Positions 9,123 through 17,339 of a DNA stretch of 64,000 bases are shown here, one piece after another. Both the position numbers and the translations under genes were made by a program. Position 1 is the stretch's first letter, and each line of letters starts with the position of its first letter. This DNA is from an uncultured Flavobacteriaceae bacterium. GTDB lineage: Bacteria; Bacteroidota; Bacteroidia; Flavobacteriales; Flavobacteriaceae. The notes under the pieces are model-generated. The model did not search any database and was not told the DNA's origin. It saw only the letters and a list, made by a program, of their open reading frames with translations. Location: assembly GCA_947497245.1 (NCBI GenBank), contig CANMFO010000001.1:248001-312000 (forward strand), given 5' to 3'.

Positions 9123-10934
9123 TTAGTCAAAGGTGTAACCGTTTTCTGAAGCGACCTTGTCGGCGATCTGCACCCTCAGGGCCACTACATTTGGGTTATT
9201 TGTATACTTTGTAAAACGTTTGAGCCCCATGAGCATCATGCGCTGCTCATCTCCCTCGGCAAAGGAAACAATGGCTTCTTTGCCTTTTTGTACAATGATG
9301 TCCACAGCTTGGTACAGATATAATCTGGACATCGCAATTTGGGTGGCCTGCTCGGCCTCGCCAAAACGTTTTGCATTTTTTTCGGTTCTCAATATTCCCG
9401 ATTCCGCCATATAGATTTCAATTAGGATATCGGAGGCCGCCATCATCAATTGTTGGTGCTTTTCCAACTCGGGGCCAAATTTTTGCACGGCACTTCCGGC
9501 CACCATCAGGAATACTTTTTTAAGTCGGGCGATCAAATCTTTTTCCTCGGCGAAAAGCGCTGAAAAATCGGGGGCATCAAATGAGGGGATCCCCATTAAT
9601 TCCTCGCCCACTTGGGTCGCCGGACCAAGAAGGTCTACATGTCCCTTCATGGCCTTTTTGACCAACATGCCCACGGCCAACATACGATTGATCTCGTTGG
9701 TACCTTCATAGATACGTGCGATTCGCGAATCCCTCCATGCAGATTCCATGGGAGTGTCCGCACTGAAGCCCATTCCACCGAAAATTTGGATGCCTTCGTC
9801 CGTGGTGATTTGACAATCTTCCGAGACCGCCACTTTTAGAATGGAACATTCAATGGCGTATTCTTCCACTCCCTTTAGTTCTGCTTCCTGCTGCGAATTG
9901 CCTTCGGCCTCCCTAATGGCAATCCGGTCTTCGATATTCTTTGCTGCCCTATAGCTGGCAGATTCCCCAACGTAGGCATTGGTCGCCATGGTGGCTATTT
10001 TTGCCTTTATCGCCCCGAAGTTTATGATCGGGGTCTTGAATTGTATCCGCTCGTTCGCATATTTGACCGCCTCCCCGACAACACGTCGCTGGGCGTCCAA
10101 ACAGGCCGCCGCCAATTTGATCCGTCCTACGTTCAGGGCGTTCATTGCAATTTTGAACCCATTGCCCCTTTCGGAGAGCATGTTCCCGACCGGTACCTTG
10201 GTATCGCTAAAGAACACCTGGCGGGTGGAGGAAGAGTGGATGCCCAGCTTTTTTTCCTCATCGCCCAGGGTGATTCCATTGTCGGGGTCGTTCTCAACAA
10301 TAAAACCGGTAATATTCTTATCCTCCCCAATTCTTGCAAAAACGATGAACATATTGCAGAACCCGGCATTGGAGATCCACATTTTCTGTCCGGAGATACT
10401 ATAGAACTTGCCATCGTCGGAGAGTACCGCCCGGGTCTTCCCGGAATTGGCATCCGATCCCGCACCTGGTTCCGTAAGGCAATAGGCACCGAACCATTCC
10501 CCAGAGGCCAATTTTGGCACGTATTTTTGTTTTTGTGCTTCGTTACCGTACAAGGTGATGGGCATGGTACCTATACCCGTGTGTGCCCCGAATGCCGTAC
10601 TAAAAGAACCTGTGGCCCCGGAAATATAGTCGCAGACCAACATGGTGGAAACAAACCCCATTCCCAAGCCGCCGTAGGCCTCAGGAACGGCAATGCCCAA
10701 CAGACCCAGTTCGCCCGCCTTTCGCATGGTTTCCTCCGTAAAGGCATAGTCCTTTTTCTCGAACCGTTCCCAATGGGCCCAAATTTCACGATCCACAAAT
10801 TCCTTGGTACTGTCCCGCATCATTTTCTGCTCTTCGGACAGATCTTCGAGCGTAAAAATATCCTCACACTTGGTTTCCTTTACAAGGAACTGACCCCCTC
10901 GAAGAATTTCTTTGTTTAAAATTTCCGTACTCAT
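9123..10934 (-). CDS. fadE: Acyl-CoA dehydrogenase
   Basis: A 603-residue FAD enzyme that introduces the trans-2 double bond in acyl-CoA, the first step of beta-oxidation. The standard three-domain core is present: the N-terminal helical region with EEQKMMRDSTKEFVDREI, the flavin signature YCLTEPGAGSDANSGKTRA, and the C-terminal signature with GGMGFSADTPMESAWRDSR and IYEGTNEINR. A further 170 or so residues after the core make it longer than short/medium-chain enzymes and similar in length to Bacillus FadE. It is the last gene of marR-fadN-fadA-fadE, 84 bp after fadA, and is followed by a terminator. Chain-length preference is not visible in the sequence. Confidence 0.93.
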   Translation of the reverse strand: MSTEILNKEILRGGQFLVKETKCEDIFTLEDLSEEQKMMRDSTKEFVDREIWAHWERFEKKDYAFTEETMRKAGELGLLGIAVPEAYGGLGMGFVSTMLVCDYISGATGSFSTAFGAHTGIGTMPITLYGNEAQKQKYVPKLASGEWFGAYCLTEPGAGSDANSGKTRAVLSDDGKFYSISGQKMWISNAGFCNMFIVFARIGEDKNITGFIVENDPDNGITLGDEEKKLGIHSSSTRQVFFSDTKVPVGNMLSERGNGFKIAMNALNVGRIKLAAACLDAQRRVVGEAVKYANERIQFKTPIINFGAIKAKIATMATNAYVGESASYRAAKNIEDRIAIREAEGNSQQEAELKGVEEYAIECSILKVAVSEDCQITTDEGIQIFGGMGFSADTPMESAWRDSRIARIYEGTNEINRMLAVGMLVKKAMKGHVDLLGPATQVGEELMGIPSFDAPDFSALFAEEKDLIARLKKVFLMVAGSAVQKFGPELEKHQQLMMAASDILIEIYMAESGILRTEKNAKRFGEAEQATQIAMSRLYLYQAVDIIVQKGKEAIVSFAEGDEQRMMLMGLKRFTKYTNNPNVVALRVQIADKVASENGYTFD

Positions 10935-11018
10935 CCCATTTCATGTTAGGTAATTGGATATTGGTCTTGCATTGCCAATGAAAATGTCGGCCACCACAAG
11001 ACTAAAATCCATATCTTT

Positions 11019-12209
11019 TTAATTTAAAAACTCATATATCCCAGCAGCTCCCTGCCCGGTACCTACGCACATGGTTACCATGCCATATTTTCCCTGCATA
11101 TCGCGCCTGCGCATCTCATCGAACAATTGAACGGACAATTTGGCCCCGGTACAACCCAAGGGATGGCCCAGGGCGATGGCCCCACCATTGACATTGACAA
11201 TGTCGGCGTTGAGCCCCAGCTCCCGAATAACCGCAAGGGACTGTGAAGCAAAAGCCTCATTCAATTCGATCAGCTCCACATCCTGCTGTTTGAGCCCCGC
11301 CTGTTTCAACGCCTTGGGAACCGCTTTTACCGGTCCGATACCCATAATTCGGGGTTCTACCCCCGCAGCCGCATAGTTGACCAATCGTGCAATGGGCTCC
11401 AGTTTCAGTTCCTTTACCATTTCTTCGCTCATGACCATTACAAAAGCGGCTCCATCGCTCATTTGGGAAGAATTTCCCGCGGTGACACTGCCACCGGCCG
11501 CGAATACGGGGCGCAGTTTGTTCAATACTTCCACAGAAGTGCCCTTTCTAGGGCCTTCATCCTTGGTCACCGTATATTTTTTGGTGGCCTTTTTGCCCTT
11601 GGCGTCAATATAGGTCTGCTCCACCTCAATGGGAACGATTTGATCTTGAAAACGATCCTCCGCTTGGGCTTTCAGTGCCTTCATATGCGAGTTGTACGCA
11701 AACTCGTCCTGATCCTCACGGGAAACTTTGAACTCGTTGGCGACTGCCTCGGCCGTATTGCCCATTCCCCAATAATAGTCTTCATGTCCGCCCTTCACCA
11801 GATCGTAGTTGAGTTCGGTCTTATAGCCGGTCATCGGGACGGCACTCATGCTTTCGGCACCCCCGGCAATGACACAATCTGCCATTCCGGCCTGGATCTT
11901 AGCGGTAGCAATCCCAATGGTCTCGATACCCGAGGAGCAGAAACGGTTCACGGTCACTCCTGGCACATCCACGATGTCCAACCCCATCAAGGAAATCAAA
12001 CGGGCCATGTTCAGGCCTTGCGAACCCTCTGGCATGGCATTGCCCACGATGACGTCATCAATTCTTTTTTTATCCAAGCTTGGCAGTTCCTTCATCATAT
12101 ATTCGATGGTCTCGGCAGCCAGTTCGTCCGTTCGCTTGAATCGGAACACCCCTCTTGGGGCTTTGCCCACCGCGGTGCGGTATCCTTTTACTATGTATGC
12201 TGTTTTCAT
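11019..12209 (-). CDS. fadA: Acetyl-CoA acyltransferase (3-ketoacyl-CoA thiolase)
   Basis: A 396-residue thiolase that cleaves 3-ketoacyl-CoA with CoA to give acetyl-CoA and a shortened acyl-CoA. The nucleophile is Cys91 in [26 protein letters not shown] supplies the catalytic His, and [14 protein letters not shown] near the C-terminus supplies the second Cys. The middle loop with [10 protein letters not shown] is typical. It starts 3 bp after the fadN stop, so it is tightly coupled, and precedes fadE. The order N-A-E matches the fadNAE operon known from Bacillus. A biosynthetic thiolase is possible in principle, but operon context argues for degradation. Confidence 0.95.
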   Translation of the reverse strand: MKTAYIVKGYRTAVGKAPRGVFRFKRTDELAAETIEYMMKELPSLDKKRIDDVIVGNAMPEGSQGLNMARLISLMGLDIVDVPGVTVNRFCSSGIETIGIATAKIQAGMADCVIAGGAESMSAVPMTGYKTELNYDLVKGGHEDYYWGMGNTAEAVANEFKVSREDQDEFAYNSHMKALKAQAEDRFQDQIVPIEVEQTYIDAKGKKATKKYTVTKDEGPRKGTSVEVLNKLRPVFAAGGSVTAGNSSQMSDGAAFVMVMSEEMVKELKLEPIARLVNYAAAGVEPRIMGIGPVKAVPKALKQAGLKQQDVELIELNEAFASQSLAVIRELGLNADIVNVNGGAIALGHPLGCTGAKLSVQLFDEMRRRDMQGKYGMVTMCVGTGQGAAGIYEFLN

Positions 12210-12212
12210 GTT

Positions 12213-14618
12213 CTAGTTTCTTAGTGGTTTCCCTGTTTTGAGCATGTGTTGGATGCGCTCCAGCGTTTTCTTCTCGGTGCACAAGGACAAGAAAGCCTCG
12301 CGTTCCAGGTCCAACAGGTATTGTTCCGTTACCCGTGTGGGCTCCGACAGGTCTCCACCGGCCATAACGTAGGCCAGTTTGTTGGCGATTTTTTTGTCGT
12401 GCTCGCTGATATAATGACTTGCTTCCATGGAATCGGTTCCCACCAAAAACATGCCCAATGCCTGCTTTCCAAGTACTTTGATGTCCTTTCGCTTGGGGGG
12501 CTTGGTGTAGCCCGCCTCGGCCATTAATTTTGCATAGGCCTTTGCCGTGGCTATTTGGCGGTCTTTATTGACCACCACAATGTCTTTTCCTTTCTGGAGG
12601 ATTCCCAGATCAAAGGCTTCATAGGCCGAGGTAGAGACTTTTGCCATCCCAATGGTCAGGAAATATTCCTGTAGCACGTTCAATTCCACGTCGTTCTTTT
12701 TGAAGGTGTCCTGCGCCCTTAGGGCAAATTCCTTAGAACCTCCGCCACCGGGAATCACCCCAACCCCAAATTCTACCAATCCGATATACGTTTCCGCAGC
12801 GGCCACCACCTTGTCCGCATGCAGCGATAACTCACAACCCCCTCCGAGGGTCATCCCGTGGGGGGCCGAGACGGTCGGTATCGCTGAATAGCGCATGCGC
12901 ATCATGGTGTCCTGGAACATTTTTATCGCCATGTTCAATTCATCGTATTCCTGTTCCACCGCCATCATGAATATCATGCCGATGTTCGCACCGACCGAGA
13001 AATTGGCCGCTTGGTTGCCAACGACCAATCCTTGGAAATCTTTTTCGGCCAAGTCGATAGCCTTGTTCAAGCCGGCAAGGACGTCGCCGCCAATAGTGTT
13101 CATTTTGGATTGGAATTCCACGTTCAATATCCCATCACCCAAATCTTCCACAACGACGCCATTGTTTCTGAAGACCTCGTTGGATTTGCGGATGTTGTCC
13201 AAAATGATGAAGGCGTCCTGTCCCGGAATCCTTTCATTGGATTTTTTCGGGATATCGTAACAATAGCTCGCTCCTTCCTTCACAGTATAAAAAGAGGTCG
13301 ACCCAGCTGCCAGCATTTCGTTTACCCAGGGTGCGGCCTTCTCTCCCTCAGCCTGGATTATATCCAGACCTTTTTCGATCCCGATGGCGTCCCAGATCTG
13401 GAACGGGCCATGTTCCCAGCCGAAACCGGCTTTCATGGCATCGTCTATTTTGTAGAGGTCGTCGGTGATTTCGGGAACCCGGTGCGAGACGTAGGCGAAC
13501 AGTGCGGCAAAGCTCTTCCGGTAGAACGCACCGGCCTTGTCCTTTCCGTCAACCAGAACCTCAAAGCGATCCACCACCTTATCAATCGTCTTGGTCAATT
13601 CCAGCGTGGCGAACTTGGCGCTCTTTTTTGAGCGGTACTCCATGGTATCGAGATCCAATGTGAGGATTTCACTTTTGCCCCCGGCGCCTTTGACCTTTTT
13701 ATAGAACCCTTGCCCCGTTTTACTGCCGAGCCATTTGTTCTCCACCATGGTGCCGATGAAATCGGGCAACTGAAAAAGCGCGTGCTTTTCATCGTCCTTG
13801 CAGTTTTCGGCTATACCGTTGGCCACATGTGCCAAGGTGTCCAAGCCCACTACGTCGACCGTGCGGAAGGTCGCCGATTTTGGGCGTCCGATAACGGGTC
13901 CTGTCAATTTGTCGACTTCTTCCACGGTCATACCCAGTTCCTTGACCGAATGGAACAAGCTCTGGATGCTGAAAATACCGATGCGGTTTCCAATAAAGGC
14001 CGGGGTATCCTTGGCGACCACCGAAGTTTTTCCAAGAAACTGTTCCCCATACCCATCTAGGAAATCCAGAACCTCCGTTGAGGTCTTGGGTCCGGGAATA
14101 ATTTCAAAAAGCTTTAAATATCTGGCCGGGTTAAAGAAGTGGGTACCGCAGAAATGCTTTTGGAAATCATCACTTCGTCCCTCGCTCATAAACTTTATGG
14201 GAATTCCTGAAGTATTTGAAGTGATCAGCGTACCCGGTGTCCTGTGTTTTTCCAGATTTTCGAAAACCACTTTCTTGATATCCAATCGCTCGACTACCAC
14301 CTCAATTATCCAATCGACCGTGGCCACTTTTGATATGTCGTCTTCCAGGTTTCCCGTGGCAATGCGGTGTGCAAAACTTTGATGGTAAATGGGAGAGGGC
14401 TTTGACTTCAATGCCGCAGCAAGCGAATCGTTGACAAGTCGATTGCGGACCGCCTTATCTTCCAAGGTCAGTCCTTTGGCCTTTTCCTTGTCGTTCAGCT
14501 CCCTTGGGACAATATCGAGTAATAAAACCTCGACGCCGATGTTGGCAAAATGGCAAGCTATGCCACTTCCCATAATACCGGAACCGATTACCGCTACTTT
14601 ATTAATGTGTTTGTTCAT
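12213..14618 (-). CDS. fadN: 3-hydroxyacyl-CoA dehydrogenase / enoyl-CoA hydratase fusion
   Basis: An 801-residue bifunctional enzyme for the hydration and second oxidation steps of beta-oxidation. The dehydrogenase comes first: NAD-binding AVIGSGIMGSGIACHFANIG (9-28), SNTSGIPI and HFFNPARYLKLFEII, followed by the C-terminal helical dehydrogenase domain with FIGNRIG. The crotonase/hydratase domain follows from about residue 500, with GGGCELSLHADKVVAA and EFGVGVIPGGGGSKEF forming the oxyanion-hole region. This order is the reverse of E. coli FadB and matches FadN-type proteins. It starts 14 bp after the marR stop and ends 3 bp before fadA. Confidence 0.94.
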   Translation of the reverse strand: MNKHINKVAVIGSGIMGSGIACHFANIGVEVLLLDIVPRELNDKEKAKGLTLEDKAVRNRLVNDSLAAALKSKPSPIYHQSFAHRIATGNLEDDISKVATVDWIIEVVVERLDIKKVVFENLEKHRTPGTLITSNTSGIPIKFMSEGRSDDFQKHFCGTHFFNPARYLKLFEIIPGPKTSTEVLDFLDGYGEQFLGKTSVVAKDTPAFIGNRIGIFSIQSLFHSVKELGMTVEEVDKLTGPVIGRPKSATFRTVDVVGLDTLAHVANGIAENCKDDEKHALFQLPDFIGTMVENKWLGSKTGQGFYKKVKGAGGKSEILTLDLDTMEYRSKKSAKFATLELTKTIDKVVDRFEVLVDGKDKAGAFYRKSFAALFAYVSHRVPEITDDLYKIDDAMKAGFGWEHGPFQIWDAIGIEKGLDIIQAEGEKAAPWVNEMLAAGSTSFYTVKEGASYCYDIPKKSNERIPGQDAFIILDNIRKSNEVFRNNGVVVEDLGDGILNVEFQSKMNTIGGDVLAGLNKAIDLAEKDFQGLVVGNQAANFSVGANIGMIFMMAVEQEYDELNMAIKMFQDTMMRMRYSAIPTVSAPHGMTLGGGCELSLHADKVVAAAETYIGLVEFGVGVIPGGGGSKEFALRAQDTFKKNDVELNVLQEYFLTIGMAKVSTSAYEAFDLGILQKGKDIVVVNKDRQIATAKAYAKLMAEAGYTKPPKRKDIKVLGKQALGMFLVGTDSMEASHYISEHDKKIANKLAYVMAGGDLSEPTRVTEQYLLDLEREAFLSLCTEKKTLERIQHMLKTGKPLRN

Positions 14619-14632
14619 CGATCAATTTAGGG

Positions 14633-15085
14633 TTAATTCGTTGTTGTATTCCTACTATAGATTTTTTTCTCCGCTATAAGTTGGTTGATGGCATCCATTA
14701 CCTCAAAAAAACTGTCCAATTGTTCTTTGGACACATGGTCCTTGACCACCTCGTTGAACCGTAGGACCGCACTTTTGGAATCCCCCCTTTTTTCAAGGCC
14801 AAAATCCGTCAAGTGTATCAAGACTCCCCTGCCGTCATTGGGATTGGGCTTGCGTTCGATCAATCCCTTTTCCTCCATGCTCTTAAGGATTCGGGACAAA
14901 CTCGTGGCCTCCATTCCCATTTTTGGTCCCAGGGCGGTCGAGGGGGTACCTGTTTTTGGGTCAATGCTCAGCAGTGTAAACCCCACCGCCATGGTGCTAT
15001 CAAAATTCTTCGCCTCTTCATTGTACATTCTGGCCACTGCCTGCCAAGTTGCTCTAAGAGCATAATCAATTGTAACGTCTTTCAT
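14633..15085 (-). CDS. MarR-family transcriptional regulator of the fad operon
   Basis: A 150-residue winged-helix repressor-type protein. The recognition region is GMEATSLSRILKSMEEKGLIERKPNPNDGRG (about 76-107), with the wing DGRGVLIHLTDFG, and helices at both ends form the expected dimer interface (NEVVKDHVSKEQLDSFFEVM). It is the first gene of the beta-oxidation operon, 14 bp before fadN. A perfect palindrome covers its promoter, so autoregulation and control of fadNAE are likely. The ligand is unknown; acyl-CoA or a fatty acid is an inference from context. Confidence 0.9.
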   Translation of the reverse strand: MKDVTIDYALRATWQAVARMYNEEAKNFDSTMAVGFTLLSIDPKTGTPSTALGPKMGMEATSLSRILKSMEEKGLIERKPNPNDGRGVLIHLTDFGLEKRGDSKSAVLRFNEVVKDHVSKEQLDSFFEVMDAINQLIAEKKIYSRNTTTN

Positions 15086-15102
15086 TATTTTGTTGTGGTT
15101 TT

Positions 15103-15110
15103 CAAAGATA
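15103..15110 (-). promoter_or_regulatory. -7 element of the marR-fad promoter
   Basis: The minus strand reads TATCTTTG, a match to the Bacteroidota TAnnTTTG -7 consensus, 18 bp before the marR start codon. About 19 bases further upstream, where TTTG would be expected, only a weak TATG is present, and that position lies inside the palindrome. Confidence 0.6.
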
Positions 15111-15112
15111 TA

Positions 15113-15142
15113 AAAATTTATTATGCACGCATAATAAATTTT
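15113..15142. promoter_or_regulatory. Palindromic operator candidate for the MarR regulator
   Basis: Two perfect inverted 14-base arms, AAAATTTATTATGC and its complement, are separated by two bases (AC). The site fills the spacer and -33 region directly upstream of the marR -7 element, so a bound dimer would block RNA polymerase. The size and symmetry match MarR-type operators. Binding by the adjacent regulator is inference. Confidence 0.72.
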
Positions 15143-15298
15143 GTAAAAAAGTAGAATATAAAAAAAATATCACAGGTCTGATTTGGACAAGCATGGAAAA
15201 GTGTCCCCAACGCATTATTTTATTGGGAATTGTCGTAAAAACAATGATTGGGAAGGGGATTTTTCCTTCATACCTCCCCGCAGCAGTTCGCTGCAAGT

Positions 15299-17074
15299 TC
15301 AAGAATGTCCGTAGATGGAGTTGTAAAGATCGATATAAATTTGTTTGATGACCTTTCGCTTCAATTTCATGGTCGGGGTGAGGTGTCCGGCATCGATGCT
15401 CCAAGCTTCGGGGGTCAATCGAAATTGCTTTACCTTTTCCCATTTGGCAAACTGCTCATTGGCCATATCCACCTCTTCCTGATAACGTGCCTGCACTTTT
15501 TCGTCGACGGTCATTTCTGCGTCGGAAGCAAAGTTCATATCATGTCTCCGTGCCCAGTTGCGAAGAAACTCAAAATCGGGCTGGATCAAAGCGGCGGGCA
15601 TTTTTTCACCTTCTCCAACAACCATGATCTGTTCAATGAAACGGGATTGTTTGAAACGGTTTTCAAGTAGCTGTGGGGCGACATATTTTCCGCCGGAGGT
15701 CTTGAACATTTCCTTTTTGCGATCCGTGATCTTCAAGAAACCATCCGCATCGATTTCCCCGATATCACCAGTGTGAAAATAACCATCGACCATTACTTCG
15801 GCGGTTTTTTCCGGGTCTTTGTAATACCCCATCATCACCTGGGGCCCCTTGGCACATATCTCGCCATCGTCCGCGATCTTTATCTCGGTACGATCCAGTA
15901 ATTTGCCCACCGTCCCTATTCGGAACCCACCATTGCGCATATCGTTGACCGAAAGTACAGGGGAAGTCTCGGTAAGTCCATAACCTTCCATCACACCAAA
16001 TCCGGCAGCGTTAAAGATTCGCGCCAATCTGGGTTGCAGGGCCGCACTCCCTGAGGAGATCAAACTGAGGTTACCACCAAGGCCTTCCTTCCACTTACTA
16101 AAAATCAACTTTCTGGCCAGGGCCAGTTTTTGTTCGTACCACCACCCATTTTGCCCATAGGGCTCATATTTTAAGCCCACATTGACGGCCCAAAAAAACA
16201 GCCTCTTTTTAATGCCCGTCAGTTCGGCGCCCTTTGCTATTATTTTGTCGTAAACCTTTTCCAGCAATCTGGGGACCGCCGTCATAACGTGTGGGGCAGT
16301 TTCCTTCAGGTTGTCGCTGATCTTGTCCATCGATTCGGCGAAGTAAACGGTTACCCCCGCGTATTGATAGAGATAGACCATCATGCGTTCGTAAATATGG
16401 CATACGGGTAAAAAACTCAAGCATTTGGCATTGCCGTAATCAATGGCCAGGCGTTTGGAGCTCTCTAGGGCATTGCTCACCACATTGCTATGGGACAGCA
16501 TGACCCCTTTGGGCCTACCGGTCGTGCCCGAGGTATATATTAAGGTAGCCAAATCTTCCGGCTTCACCGCATTCTTTAAGCGTTCCACCTCTTCCTGATT
16601 GGAGGTGTCGGCACCCAACTCCAGTACCGTGCCCCAATGTTCGCAATTGGACAGGGTGTCGAAGGAATAGATTCCCTTTAGGGAGGGCACTTGGTCTTTG
16701 ACGGCCTCTACCTTTTCCAAGACCTCGGAACAAGAAACAAAACAGTATTTTGATTCCGAATGATTGAGCACATAGGCATAATCTTCCTGTGAGATGGTCG
16801 GATAAATAGGTACGTTCTGTGCTCCCAACTGTAAAATACCGATATCCATGATATTCCATTCCGTGCGGTTGGTCATAGAGATCAGGGCAATTTTATCATT
16901 GGGCTGTACCCCAAGTCTTAGCAGGGCCCTACTGATGGCATTTGCCTTTCCAAGATACTCCTCAGTGGAAATAGGGGTCCATTTCCCGTCATATTTGGTG
17001 ACAAAGGCTTCTTTTAAATTGAATTTTTCCAATTGATAATAGGGAAAATCAAATAGACGGGTGATGTTTTGCAT
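15299..17074 (-). CDS. Long-chain-fatty-acid CoA ligase (AMP-forming)
   Basis: A 591-residue adenylate-forming enzyme that activates fatty acids to acyl-CoA. The ATP-binding P-loop is LIYTSGTTGRPKGVMLSHSN (about 174-193). Further motifs are MEGYGLTETSPV, the TGDIGEIDADGFLKITDRKKEM hinge and the C-terminal GGKYVAPQLLENRFK with the lid region. No signal peptide or membrane helix is evident. It is upstream of marR on the same strand, with a 213-bp gap containing the marR promoter, so it is a separate transcription unit that feeds the beta-oxidation operon. Its own control region is shared with the divergent type IX secreted gene (17075-17339), where I see no copy of the marR palindrome. Confidence 0.92.
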   Translation of the reverse strand: MQNITRLFDFPYYQLEKFNLKEAFVTKYDGKWTPISTEEYLGKANAISRALLRLGVQPNDKIALISMTNRTEWNIMDIGILQLGAQNVPIYPTISQEDYAYVLNHSESKYCFVSCSEVLEKVEAVKDQVPSLKGIYSFDTLSNCEHWGTVLELGADTSNQEEVERLKNAVKPEDLATLIYTSGTTGRPKGVMLSHSNVVSNALESSKRLAIDYGNAKCLSFLPVCHIYERMMVYLYQYAGVTVYFAESMDKISDNLKETAPHVMTAVPRLLEKVYDKIIAKGAELTGIKKRLFFWAVNVGLKYEPYGQNGWWYEQKLALARKLIFSKWKEGLGGNLSLISSGSAALQPRLARIFNAAGFGVMEGYGLTETSPVLSVNDMRNGGFRIGTVGKLLDRTEIKIADDGEICAKGPQVMMGYYKDPEKTAEVMVDGYFHTGDIGEIDADGFLKITDRKKEMFKTSGGKYVAPQLLENRFKQSRFIEQIMVVGEGEKMPAALIQPDFEFLRNWARRHDMNFASDAEMTVDEKVQARYQEEVDMANEQFAKWEKVKQFRLTPEAWSIDAGHLTPTMKLKRKVIKQIYIDLYNSIYGHS

Positions 17075-17339
17075 ACTAGGTTTCTAAACGGTAATTGCAA
17101 AATAAGAAAAGGGAACGGTATAATAAAATAGAAACGGAAATTAAGGGCGAATTGATGCGCAGTTTCACAGGTCGAGGTCCACCTTGGAAAATGTATAAAT
17201 GCGATTATTGTTGGTTTTCCATTCGTCTACAATAAATGATCAACTATCCGGTTCTTCCATGGATTCGCCGATATGCAGGAAAAATCATATGTACTTTGGG
17301 ATATTTTTGTCCCGTAACATTTTTCCAAATCGAAATACC

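Noticed and set aside
15270-15298. Hairpin GCAG...CTGC after the acyl-CoA ligase as a terminator
   Set aside because: The stem is short and is not followed by a U-tract in the ligase direction.
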